From contig JAMYHX010000160.1 in NCBI GenBank assembly GCA_025529335.1, positions 18,115 to 82,114 on the forward strand: a stretch of 64,000 bases of DNA. The letters run 5' to 3'. This document shows, piece after piece, positions 53,301 to 64,000 of this stretch; positions within the stretch are counted from its first letter, which is position 1; each line of letters starts with the position of its first letter. The notes beneath the pieces are model-generated. The model was not told the DNA's origin. It saw only the letters and a program-made list of their open reading frames with translations, and made no database searches. This DNA is from Rhizopus sp. PT2906. Lineage: Eukaryota > Mucoromycota > Mucoromycetes > Mucorales > Rhizopodaceae. The position numbers and the translations under genes were made by a program.

Positions 53301-56300
53301 CGATTAGCTCAACATCGACAAAACTCTAATGGCTCCTCACCATCGAGCTCAGCATCGTCAACGCCCTCTACTAAAAAGCTGACTGTTACAAAAGGTAAGC
53401 GGGATGTTGCTTCCGTCAAGATTTTGGACAACATTGGACGTCACGATAGTTTTGGGACGAGAAGTGCTAAAACGAAGCGATCTTTGGGCATTACTGCTGC
53501 TCGATACAAGTCAAGGAAAAATCTGGATTGGTCTGATATCGCTGGCAAGTCCCGAGTTCCATTTGAGGACCTTATTTCTGTACTTGAGCATGGATCTAAG
53601 GCGGCTCCACCTCTGTTTCCAAAGCAGGCTGCAGAAGAACAGTTTGTTCGTTATCAGTTGGCTTGGAGACGTGAGCTAAACCGGTTGATTGAAAAAAAGA
53701 TTTTGGTACCTACATCTGTTGTCCGCGTGGATCCTAAGCAAGAGGAAGAAGTGGTTGTCGTCATGACACCAACAAGCGCTACAAAACCACACATACAGTC
53801 CGCACCCAAAAAGCAAGATGCCCGCGTCTTTTTGAGGCTTTTAGAGTTTGATCGTAACATTGAGCAAACTGAATTTGAAAATCTGCTTGATCTGGATAAC
53901 GCTGATATACCTGTTCGTGAAGTCATACTACGTTCTCAGTTATGTCGATCAGTCATGGACTTGGGACAAAAGAACATTAATTTCGGCTTGGTGGAACGAA
54001 ACGAACGACATACCAAAACTATAGTACTTCATAACCGGAGTGAGACGCCATTGCTGTACGCCATCCGCAAGTCAGGGTCTATTGCTTCGGGTGATATCGA
54101 ACTGGATGCCGGTCGGTATGGCGTCGTAAGGGCTTATGGTAAACGAGAGGTCGAGTTTATCTTTGAGCCCACGTTGCCTGGTCCCTTTATGGAGAAGCTG
54201 ATTGTAGAAAACATTAGGGACAGAACGAACGACCAAGTGTTGCTGTTGAAAGCTCAAGTGCGAAAGCCTTCTACATTCTTGATCAAGTCTTTGGAGATAA
54301 CGTTTGGTGATTGTCTGATAGATCAAACATGTCCTCGCTCAGAATCAATTGTCCTGACCAACACGAACAAGCAATCACGTATGTTTGAAGTCCGCGTGGA
54401 TCCAAACGAAGTAGATTTTGGCCATTTTTATGGTGAATTTGACTTTGATGTCAAGGATGATGAAACCAATACAATATCAAAAGAAGCAGAAGAAGAGATT
54501 GAAAATTTGGAGCAGAAACTTAAAATTGCTAAACGCAAGGCTCAGCCGGATAAAGTTAAAAAGTATCTGCGCAAGTTGGCAAAGCTGAAAAACTTGGATC
54601 AAGCGGATTCAAAGTCTGCTCCAGCTACTGGAACAAAGGACGCTGCATCGCTTGATACACCTCTCGGTTCTTCACCATCAAGTAGTTCATTAGCGTTAGC
54701 AAATGCTGCAAAAGAAGGTGGTGTCGTGTTTAAAAAGACGGCAGAGAGCGTTGTATTTCCATTGGATGCTCATGCTACAAAGACAGTCCGGGTATCATTC
54801 AAACCTGTGCCAAGACCTCTGCATACTTCTGATATACCCACAAGAAGTCAACCTATCTCTATCAAGGGACGTATCCTGGTTCATGAATACAAAAACACAG
54901 ATGTCTGCAAAAGCGTTGTCTATACTGCCAATGTGTTTGCAGATGAAGCTTTGTTTGTCGATGCATTAACAAAAGATAATGGTGACGGCAGCTCCAAAGC
55001 TGAAAGTACTCCTGCTTCCGGTGCGGTCAGTACTGTTACTACACCAGTGCGTTCTCTTTCAGAATCTCCATTTGTTGAAGGAAATGTTCCTGAAATGAAG
55101 GAGGAGGGACAGAGAGAAAACGAAGATTATTTGAAGCTAGAACGCGATTTTTTTGACAGCGGTCGTATTGAAATTGATCAAAAAGCAGTGTTCTATGTCC
55201 GTATGACGAATGAATCGGATGAACCTGTTGATTTTGAAATTATTGGTGATCCCAAGGATGATGTCTTCCAGTTTGAAGTTGTTCAAGATGGTGAAGGAAT
55301 GATACTGAAGCCACACGAAACAAGAAAGGTGTCTTATTCATTAAAACCTAGCAAGATAGGAAAACATCAGTACACGTTCTCTATTAGAAACAAGCGTACA
55401 TGTGCCCTTCAATCGTTTACTACGCAATGTCTTGTCCATTACTCAAGTTACCTTGATTTTCCTTCGCTTAATGATGAATCTAACGGTGTCCTCGACTTGG
55501 GCTTCTCCTATGTTGACCCCGGTTCCAAATATTCTCAAGTCACGCCCTTACTCGTGGAGAATACGTCTGGAAGGGATATATACATAACCTGTCAAAGTAA
55601 CTTGGCACATCAAGTGTTAATTTTTATGGATGAAGCTGGTGAACGTGGTCTTGTTGATATGATGCCTTTGAAGCGCGGTGGTATGACCACTGTTTGGGTT
55701 GCAGTTCAGCCTAATCTCTTAACAGGCTATCTTGGCAATAACTCTGCGGATGAATGTCGTGAACTGATTGGAGGCATCAAATTCTTTATTCATGAAAAGG
55801 ATGAAAGAAACCAAGACGAAATGCTTCTTATGCTGACTCAAACTGTAAAGTTCACTTCTATCATTGGACAATCGCATCTGGAAGTGTCAGACCGAGTGAT
55901 TAACCTTGGCTATACTGACTTACTCGACAAAGACTTTTATGGTGCGTTTACTATCACCAATAAATCCGGACAGTTACCTTTGGATTATGAAGTTGAATGC
56001 GCAACAGGAAATATTGAATTGGATAGACGTGGTGGTACGCTGAATGGATGGCTAAGCACGAAACAAAGAGGAGGCATCGACATGGGTATTAGTACTAATG
56101 GGAAGACAGAGTACGGTAATAACTTGGAGCTAGACAGTTCAGGCTATGGGAGCCGCCGGTGCTCTTATGATGATATGGCTGCTGCCACATCGTCCTTAAC
56201 TCAGATCACTTTCCGTGTCAATGCCTACCAGTACGGCTTATTGACAGAGAAACTTATTGTCACCAACAAGAGAAATAGTCAAGAAGTCTTTGAGATAGAT

Positions 56301-58106
56301 GTTCGCTTGTTTGTGGACTGCAAGAAATTAGATGCATGGGCTCTTCCTTCCAAGAAGCTACTGCATAGCACCCTTTTAACAAACCATCAACACGGTACTG
56401 CTGATGATCAAACGGAGCATCTTGAAGCGGATCCTTTACCAATGATTAAATGGGAGAGTATTTATGTATGTCCTTTGCTTCATGATGAAGAACACCAGAA
56501 ACCAGCTTTACAACTCTTGGATCTACCAGAACAGGACATCATGAAGCACTATGTACGTGAACTCGATATTGCTAATACATCTGGGCAACCTATGCATCTT
56601 GTGGTACTGAGTGATCTTGACATTGCTGCTGGTTGGATAGTAGATGAGGACAAGGTGAAATCTATCGCAGTGAAGCACAAGAATCCTGTCTTTAATCAAA
56701 GAAGCGGTCAATTCGCTCTACAGCCTGGTCAAAGGGTGCGTGTTCGCATCAACTGTCCTTCTGCTGATAAGCTAAATGATGATGGACGCTCTTTGGCACT
56801 TCAAGGAAAGAGTGGACCATTAAAAGGCATGATGATGTTATATGACGCACGTCAAAGTCTTGAAGTACTTGCACTTGAATTGGAAGCCTTATTCTGTGTC
56901 TCTCGAACTGAAATATCCGTTGATCACATTAATTTGGGTAAAATTGGTCATAGTACATCCTACAAGCCAGTCCGCTTTGAATTTCAAATACATAATCTAT
57001 CTGACGTTCCTGCCACCTACGATATCCACAGCCCTTTGTTTGTTAAATTTACTCCACTCGATAGAAACGGAGTTGCACTAAAACAGAAGACATTCTATAT
57101 ACCCTCACGAAAGACTCAACGTGTCGAAGGCTTACTCATACCAAAGGAAATGCCTGACCAATCATCTGGTCTTCATCACATAGACATTAATATTGAAAAT
57201 CTGCGAAACAATTCCAACATTATGAATCTACAACTGAAAGCACTCATGACTGTATTTGAATTACGATTTGAAAGATTATCAAGTAGTGGTGACCTCGTTT
57301 TACCTACTCTTCATCATCCAATCATGCTACCAAACACAACCTGTGACAATTGGTTTATTATTCACAACAAGACAGAAGATGATCTTCGTTTTGAAATTGG
57401 CGCTGATATTGAATCAGAGCTAAAGGACTATGTATCCCTTGATGTGTTATCACGTTATACCAATTCTCCTCTCAAAGGTGATATCGCTATTGGTCCTTTA
57501 GGAAGTATAGAAGTACGTGTGAGAGCATCACCAAACGAATCCTCTCGATTACCACGAAATCGCCCAGAATTTACTGATCCAGCAGGTATTGTTCTGGCCA
57601 AGCTTTGGGTGACAACTCGTCCAGCTGAAGAAGATCTTGATGGGTACGATATTGATGACGGAAGAGTAAAAGAGACGATCTTGGTTCGTTGTGTTTTGGA
57701 AGAAAGAGGGACATTTACCTTACAAGAAGAAAGACTTGACTTCAAGTTAGTGACATACTATCAAGAAAATGAAGAAGGATCGAGTCTTACAGACTCAGCG
57801 TGTATGCCTGACAGTTTACCATTGACAATTATCAACCATGCAACCAAGGTGCCACTACGGTTTCAAGTGACAGTTGAAGGCCCAGCTGAGTTTCCAGCAC
57901 ATGAACTTGTTCAAATAAATGGTATAGATGAAGAGGGCAAAGGCATAGTCAATCCTAATGATCGTTTGACTCTCTCAGTTGCCATTTCCAACCATAAAGA
58001 AAGCGTACCTGGTCAATTAAAGATTCACGTAGATGACTTGGATGCCTTAGGAGTCTCCCGACAAACTGTTTCTATGTATGTGACAGAAATTGTTTGGGAT
58101 CTCTAA
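50390..58106 (+). CDS. Giant ASH/HYDIN-like beta-sandwich repeat protein
   Basis: Two exons (intron 52869-52932) give 2,550 residues from ATG 50390 (or 2,542 from ATG 50414). The protein is built of repeated Ig-like units, each opening with a strand of the form hydrophobic-(D/N)-(F/L)-G and a turn such as VVDFGDCISGT, VINFGDTDVGT, FLDFGSIALNS, LGQKNINFGLVERNE, ITFGDCLIDQT, VINLGYTDLLD and HINLGKIGHST. About 15-25 residues later comes a strand like IVLHNRSETPL or FTIENIRDKPL. This is the pattern of ASH/MSP-type domains of HYDIN, CFAP47 and CFAP65. No transmembrane segment or enzymatic motif was seen. Low-complexity linkers lie at about residues 385-500 and 790-870, and a helical insertion at about 1350-1400 (KLKIAKRKAQPDKVKKYL). 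The role is unknown, possibly scaffolding of a microtubule- or membrane-associated structure. Confidence 0.8.
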
Positions 58107-58290
58107 ATGAATATAATAATAATAAAACTTAATACATTGTGTCAATCACTTTTTTCTAGATGCATTAAATATCTATTTTATTCTTATCCAATGACTTTTG
58201 TGTAAATACAGTATGATACATGACCAAAACGACGCGAGTAGAAGAGAAAGAGAGAGAGAAAAAAAAGTGAAAGAATAGAGGATGTGTGTT

Positions 58291-59327
58291 TTACTTTCGT
58301 GCAAAAGTCACCTTCATATATTGTTCCGGACCCAAAGGATGTCCCGATAGTTCTGCTCTGGCAACTGCAGATTGAATCTCATTTTCATATTCAACAAATG
58401 CAATTGACCTCTTGGCTGGAATCATACGTACTTCTCTGAATCCTGGATAGCGTTGGAACAAGTCAATAAGTTGCTGTTGAGTAATAGTTTCTGGTAAATT
58501 CTGCAAGAACAAAATGTTGTTTGGAGGCAAGTATTCGTCTGGAATATGAGCAGTTGGGTTATAGTTTGAACCTTTGCCTAGAATAAAAAAAAAAAGAGAG
58601 GGTGAGTAAAAGAGGTCTTGTTGAATAAATAAAAAACTTACCTCTGGATTTACTGGCTGCTTTACCAGCCTTGAACGTAGGCTTATGCGATCCAGGAAGT
58701 GGTGATTTCCATAATTCGTCTTTTCTAGCAAGTCTTGTTTTATAATGCGTCTCATAATCACCATCTTTTTTTGCATGTACATCAGATTTATGACGAGCAT
58801 ATTGAACGACCATTGGCTTATCATAAAGCACAAAGTGTTGTAACTCTTTGATTGCTTTAGCTGCACACTCTTCATCAGGATATGCGATGAAAGCTTGTCC
58901 ACGCATACGAATATTTCTGTGAGCCACGACATCCAATACTTCTCCAAACTGTTTAAACAACGTGCGTAAAGAATTCTTCAAGACTACAAGAACATGTTAA
59001 AAGTGGAAAAAAATTTTTATGCTTTCAATTACCATCCAACTTCACTTTCTCGTTCAAATTACTAACATAAACTGTACGATTAGGCGTTGTATTTAAAGGC
59101 TGTTTGTCAATAGGGATGCCGTTTTGAGTTTTTGGTTGAGGCGCAGGTGGTACCGCGTTGGCGAATGGCGCTGGTGAAGGAGCGGGTACAGCTGGTCCAG
59201 GAAATGAACCTGGAGGTGGAGCATTAGGAAATCCGGGTGCACCTGGAGGAAAGTTGGGAGGTGGTCTAACAAAGCCTGCTGGTGGTAATGGTCCTGGTGG
59301 TGGCGGTTGAACTGGAGGTTGAGACAT
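58291..59327 (-). CDS. U1A/U2B''-type snRNP protein
   Basis: Three exons (introns about 58981-59033 and 58578-58641). The N-terminal 75 residues are Pro/Gly/Ala-rich. RRM1: TVYVSNLNEKVKLDVLKNSL with RNP2 VYVSNL, and RNP1 RMRGQAFIAY, ending FVLYDKPMVVQYARHKSDV. RRM2: NILFLQNLPETITQQQLIDL, RYPGFREVRMIPAKRSIAFV and EYENEIQSAVARAELSG, ending MKVTFARK at the stop. The two-RRM layout with these sequences is that of SNRPA/SNRPB2 (U1 and U2 snRNP). Fungi often have a single such protein, and which snRNP it serves cannot be told here. Divergent from the chitin synthase. Confidence 0.93.
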
Positions 59328-59891
59328 GATTATAAGAAAAAAAGAAACACGAAAGTTCAAAGGCAAGTGCAGAAATAATTATTTTTTTTTCTCAGCTCTT
59401 TCTTTGTCTCTTTACATTTCTCCATCTTTCTCTCTTCTTTAACGAGTGAAACGTATGAGAATACGTAGAATCTATATCTGATTTGAGTCCAATTGCTTTT
59501 GAATGATTATTCTCTCTCTCTCTTTTTTTTTTTTTTTTCATACAAGAGGATATACTGATATAGATATGTATGCAAAACAAGTCTATTGCCATAGCAACAA
59601 CAGTAAATAAAGCTTTTGTAAAAGAAACCGTCTTTGTAAAGATAACCATGCACATGCCAAAAGTTTGATCTATTGAAATCTATGTTGAACTACAAGTGTC
59701 TATCTTCATAATGATTCATTCTCACTGTTAAAAATGAAGTACAGGTTATTTTTAAAATAAATGCCCTTGAAGAATGCGTCAGAGTATTCTGGTACGGGAG
59801 TAATCTGACAAGTTTTCTCTTCTTTACTCTGTTTAAATACTCATATTTATGGATATAAATCCATATCTTGCTCAAGTCCAAGATAATTGAA
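59328..59891. promoter_or_regulatory. Divergent promoter region (564 bp)
   Basis: Between the snRNP gene and the chitin synthase gene. It contains a CT repeat (about 59512-59523) followed by a poly(T) tract (about 59524-59538), and AT-rich sequence. No clean TATA box was seen near either ATG. Confidence 0.55.
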
Positions 59892-62800
59892 ATGAGTCAA
59901 GATAACCCAAAGACGACAGCGTCCTCAACAGATGACGCTCCGAAAGCTTTAGAAGATCAATTAACTCAAACGTATGAATCATTCAACGATTTTAATGAAG
60001 CCACAAACCTCGGTAGTACGCCACCACAATCATCCAACGATAATGAGCGACAAGAGAATCCTACGACAGCAAGATCCGAAAAATTCTCCGAGTCTGTAGA
60101 TATCAAAACAACTGGAATACAAAGGCTTGAAGATCTTCAAAGAGCGCGTTATTTGAACAAAAAAGATACCGATTTAGAAAAGAATAAACAACAAGAAGAG
60201 TCAAAAGCAACGATAAAGAAAAAACGCCCATCATGTTGGGTCACCACAACGTGGGTTCTGACCTGCTGGACTCCACCTGTCTTGTTGAAAGCATGTGGTA
60301 TTGACACTTTTATTAAATAATAGACTTTGAGTCACTGATTAATTACAAATCATTCAGGTATAAAGGATAAAGGCATGCAACAAATCTGGCGCGAGAAGGT
60401 TTCGTTAGTCATGATCATTGTCTTTCTCTGTGCCTTTGTCGGATTTTTAACGTTTGGTTTTAATGCTACTGTCTGTGGGATAACCCCAAATAGAATTCGT
60501 CCTACCGGTGTTGAAGAGAGTCATATTGTTATCTCAGGAAGAGCATTTGACTTGAAAACATTTAGACATCCAAGCCCCGTGCCTGGTATGCCGCAAAGTG
60601 GTGATCTTCAAGAATTAGGTATCGGAGGAAGAGACTTGTCATTTTTATTCCAAACTGTAAATTACAACTGCAAGAACATATTGAAGCCTATCATTCCGGA
60701 TGATCCAGAGGGCAACGTAGCAAACTATTTTCCGTGTGTTTCTTTGGATAGATATAATCCGAAAATAAATTCCACCGATAACCCTCATCGAATAGGATGT
60801 CATGCTACACCCAGGGCAAGAGTGTCCCTTAAAAGACTAAATGTTATCGGTGATGTCTACTATAACTGGACTGATATTCACGAACCAGGAACTAGTTTAA
60901 TGGTTTTTAATGGGTAAATATGCTTATTTTGTATACAAGATTTTTCTAATCTTTTACTTTTGATAGAAATGTACTAGACTTATCTCGACTACGATATTTG
61001 ACACCAAACATTCCTCTACCTATTCAAATTGCTCAAATTGTGGGTCCAGGAAGCGCTTTTATAGGAAGAGATGCAACGTATTGGCTTAGCACAACAGCTG
61101 ATCGACTGAAACTTGGCAAGTGTCTAACGGACATTCTAAAAGTCGGCGTGGTAGACACTCGCTCAACCGGTTGCTTACTAAGTGATATTGTCTTGTACAT
61201 ATCACTTGCTGTCATTCTTGGTGTTGTCTTCATTCGATTCTTTTTAGCACTATTCTTTGGATGGTTTATTTCTTGGAACCTTGGATCGATCAGAGAAGAA
61301 ACAGACGAAGATAGGAAAAAAAGACAAAACCAGGTTCTTGAATGGGAAATGAATAATGTAGAAGAGATGCATTATCGTCGAACGAACAGTATCGTCTTTC
61401 CGCGAGATGAACCGGGAATAGATCCATCTAACAATGAATTAAGAAACATACCGGAAGAAATCGCCATGACCCCATCATTAGCACTACCCAAAAATACCAA
61501 GCATAGGTTTTTCCCTTCAAAGTCTCGTTTCACTCAACCACAGTCCCCACGATCCATGTACTCTCCTAATCACTCAAGAGCGTTTGGATCCATGTTATTT
61601 GCAGATGATCATACAGTAGAGATAGCTTCCCCTCATATCCCGTATACCTTGAGCACAAGGTTTTACAAAAACTTTGAACCTAGTTTGCCCACAGCCGAAT
61701 CTGCAGCAAACATTCAAGCTAAAAAGGAATACAACTTCAATTTTGATTTGATTCATACACTCATGGTCGTCACTTGCTATTCAGAAGGAGAAGAAGGTCT
61801 TCGTACCACACTGGATTCTTTGGCTAATACAGACTATCCCTCTTCTCACAAGATGCTATTGGTCATTTGTGATGGTATTATCACTGGCTCTGGTAACTCA
61901 AAATCGACACCTGACATCGTCTTAACCATGATGAAAGACGATCTTGTTCCAAAAGATAGAGTGAAGCCTTATTCATATGTGGCTATTTCCGATGGTGTCA
62001 AAAGACACAACAAGGCAAAGGTCTATGCTGGTTATTATAAATACAATACAGATGAAGATGGTCGATTCCCTGTCATTCCCGAAGACAAACAGCAACGCGT
62101 GCCTATGGTTGTTGTAGTCAAATGTGGAACTGAAATGGAAGCAAAGGAGAAAAAGCCAGGAAACAGAGGCAAACGAGACAGTCAGGTTATCTTGATGAAC
62201 ACAATGCAAAAGATATTTTATGGAGAGAGAATGTGTGAACTGGAATATCAGCTTTGTAAAGCCATCATAAAATTAACTGGCCTTCATCCCGGACGATTCG
62301 AAACTTGCTTAATGGTAATAGAGAGAACACAAAGAAAAAGATTATGAAATAACAAATCCTTTCTTATTAGGTTGATGCAGATACAAAAGTGTATCCAGAC
62401 TCATTAGCAAGAATGATTGCCTGTATGTCAAGAGATCCTTATATTATGGGCTTGTGTGGAGAAACCAAGATTGCAAACAAAAGTGATAGCTGGGTAACAG
62501 CAATTCAAGGTATATTTCTGTTTCTTTGGTGTTTAAAGAAAACACACTAACAGAGAGTTTCTTTTGTGTAGTATTTGAATATTATATCTCTCATCATATG
62601 AGCAAAGCATTTGAATCCGTCTTTGGTGGTGTTACATGCTTGCCTGGTTGTTTCTGTATGTACCGTATTGTTGCTAGAAAAGGAGACCGTATTGTTCCTA
62701 TCTTTTGTTCCTCTGATATCGTTGAGATGTACTGCGAAAATGTCGTTGATACACTTCATAAAAAGAATCTCCTGTTGTTAGGTGAAGATCGATTTTTAAC

Positions 62801-63519
62801 TACTCTTATGCTTCGAACATTCCCAAAGAGAAAGATGATGTTTGTGCCTCAAGCCGTATGTTGTAGAATATTATAAACCGTATACATTTCATGTGCTTAT
62901 TAATGGTTTATAGATTTGTAAAACAGTTGTACCTGACACATTCCGTGTTCTTTTATCACAAAGAAGACGATGGATTAACTCTACAGTTCACAATCTCTTG
63001 GAACTTTTGCTTATCAGAGATCTCTGTGGTACCTTTTGTTTTTCGATGCAGTTTGTCGTGTTTATGGAACTTGTTGGCACAGTCGTGCTTCCAGCTGCTA
63101 TCTTGTTTACCATATATCTTGTTGTCATTTCGTTCTTTGTTAGACCAGTGCCTATCATTCCCTTGATGTTACTGGCAGCTGTCTTGGGTTTACCAGCTAT
63201 CTTGATCTCACTCACTACTCGCAAGATGATTTACATAGGCTGGATGTGCGTCTATTTACTTTCATTACCTCTATGGAACTTTGTATTACCAGCCTATGCT
63301 TACTGGCATTTTGATGACTTTTCTTGGGGACAAACTCGTCTTGTTGAAGGCGGTGAAAAGAAGGAAGATCATGGTAAACGTGAGGGTGAATTTGATAGTT
63401 CTGGTATCGTAATGAAGCGATTTGATGAGTGGCATAGATACGAAATGAATATAGTCAAAGAAAAGCACACATCTTCAGCAACTAGAAACTATTCCAGCGT
63501 CTATTATGGACCCAAATAA
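59892..63519 (+). CDS. Chitin synthase, division II (class IV-like)
   Basis: Polymerises UDP-GlcNAc into chitin at the plasma membrane. Six exons (introns 60298-60357, 60914-60966, 62315-62370, 62510-62571, 62856-62913) give 1,112 residues. The N-terminal 120 residues are hydrophilic. Spans at about 125-140 and 157-175 follow, then a luminal domain and another span (LYISLAVILGVVFIRFFLAL). Catalytic core: TCYSEGEEGLRTTLDSLANT, KMLLVICDGIITGSGNSK, MVDADTKVYPDSLARM, VFGGVTCLPGCFCMYRI, LLGEDRFLTTLMLRTF and the product motif SQRRRWINSTVHNLLEL. C-terminal spans follow, then WHFDDFSWGQTR and a short hydrophilic tail. All hallmark residues (CDG, DAD, GED, QRRRW) are present and no myosin domain is seen, so class V/VI is excluded. 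Confidence 0.95.
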
Positions 63520-64000
63520 TAAAAAAAAGGTCATGCGATTCAATTTTTTCGAAAATGGTTTTAATATATTTTCTCCATGGTGCGAATAAGATAGCTTGTA
63601 ATGTTGAATGTTTCCCCGTTTCAAAGTTGATACCAACATTACAACAACAAATATAGGAAGTGAAAAACACGATAGAACACCATGTTTCTGAATGAATGAT
63701 AAAAGCATTCATGGATGCAAGTCTCAATTAACCCATTCAATGCCCATTATCTTGCTCTTCTTGTGAGGAAGGTTGTGGTTTTGTTTATGATTTCAGTTTT
63801 TGAATGGCTAGTTTTTACTGTAAACGCTGAGAACAGTGTTGTCAATGATGCCTGATAGTGCTATCGTTACTGTTTTATTAAAAATAAATTTCAGAAAGAG
63901 GATAAAATTATGACGTGTATGAAAAAAAAAATGCGTGCGAAAGGAGACAACATACAAATGAGAGTAATAAGCACCAAGGAGAGAGAATATAAAGAGTTAT
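63520..64000. other. Intergenic region at the window end
   Basis: AT-rich sequence after the chitin synthase stop. Short minus-strand open frames here are shadows or random, and no feature was recognised. Confidence 0.5.

Noticed and set aside
1..64000. tRNA and 5S rRNA genes
   Set aside because: GTTCGA-type B boxes were looked for in the intergenic regions. The few matches lie inside coding genes or lack a matching A box and acceptor stem.

Overview
The window is nuclear DNA from a filamentous fungus, most likely an early-diverging one (Mucoromycota/Mucorales-like). The evidence is AT-rich spacers, many short (about 45-85 bp) GT-AG introns with TAG/CAG acceptors, poly(T) and CT tracts in front of ATGs, a division II chitin synthase, a SWF1-type palmitoyltransferase, and degenerate transposon ORFs of a kind I associate with Mucorales. 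The genus was not determined. No tRNA, rRNA or CRISPR array was seen.

Layout. 0.2-8 kb: an NSUN-type RNA cytosine methyltransferase, a membrane-anchored SRPBCC protein, and a large fatty acyl-CoA reductase/acyltransferase fusion whose acyltransferase block has lost its catalytic His. 8.8-14 kb (all minus): a PA-TM-RING E3 ligase, an SLC33A1-type acetyl-CoA transporter, a ZNHIT3/HIT1 zinc finger protein and a small secreted cysteine protein. 14-17.6 kb: gene-poor, with dispersed repeats, a fold-back element and a GC-richer block that may encode a structured RNA (a telomerase-RNA-like hypothesis is given). 17.6-21.7 kb (minus): PMP3, SWF1 and a conserved fungal protein of unknown function. 22.3-35 kb: an MFSD6-like transporter, SMU1, ORC2, a RhoGAP, an EI24-like membrane protein, a cation/Ca2+ exchanger, then transposon relics. 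35.4-39.8 kb: a TBC Rab-GAP and the cysteine desulfurase NFS1.

40.4-50.4 kb is a nested transposon island. It holds a 3.2-kb TIR element whose ends carry a phased 21-22-bp array and whose interior holds broken PD-(D/E)XK-like genes, a 2.0-kb Tc1/mariner element abutting it and sharing one TA, further DDE, DIRS and Ty3/gypsy relics, and a duplicated copy of the 5' flank of the next gene. 50.4-58.1 kb: one giant (about 2,550 aa) protein built of ASH/HYDIN-like beta-sandwich repeats. 58.3-63.5 kb: U1A/U2B''-type snRNP protein and chitin synthase, divergently transcribed.

The genes are housekeeping functions (RNA modification and splicing, replication origin licensing, lipid and acetyl-CoA metabolism, trafficking, Fe-S biogenesis, cell wall) with no sign of an operon-like or secondary-metabolite cluster. 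Several exon structures below were assembled by hand from splice sites and family motifs. Those with continuous homology across the junctions are reliable; the rest are marked.
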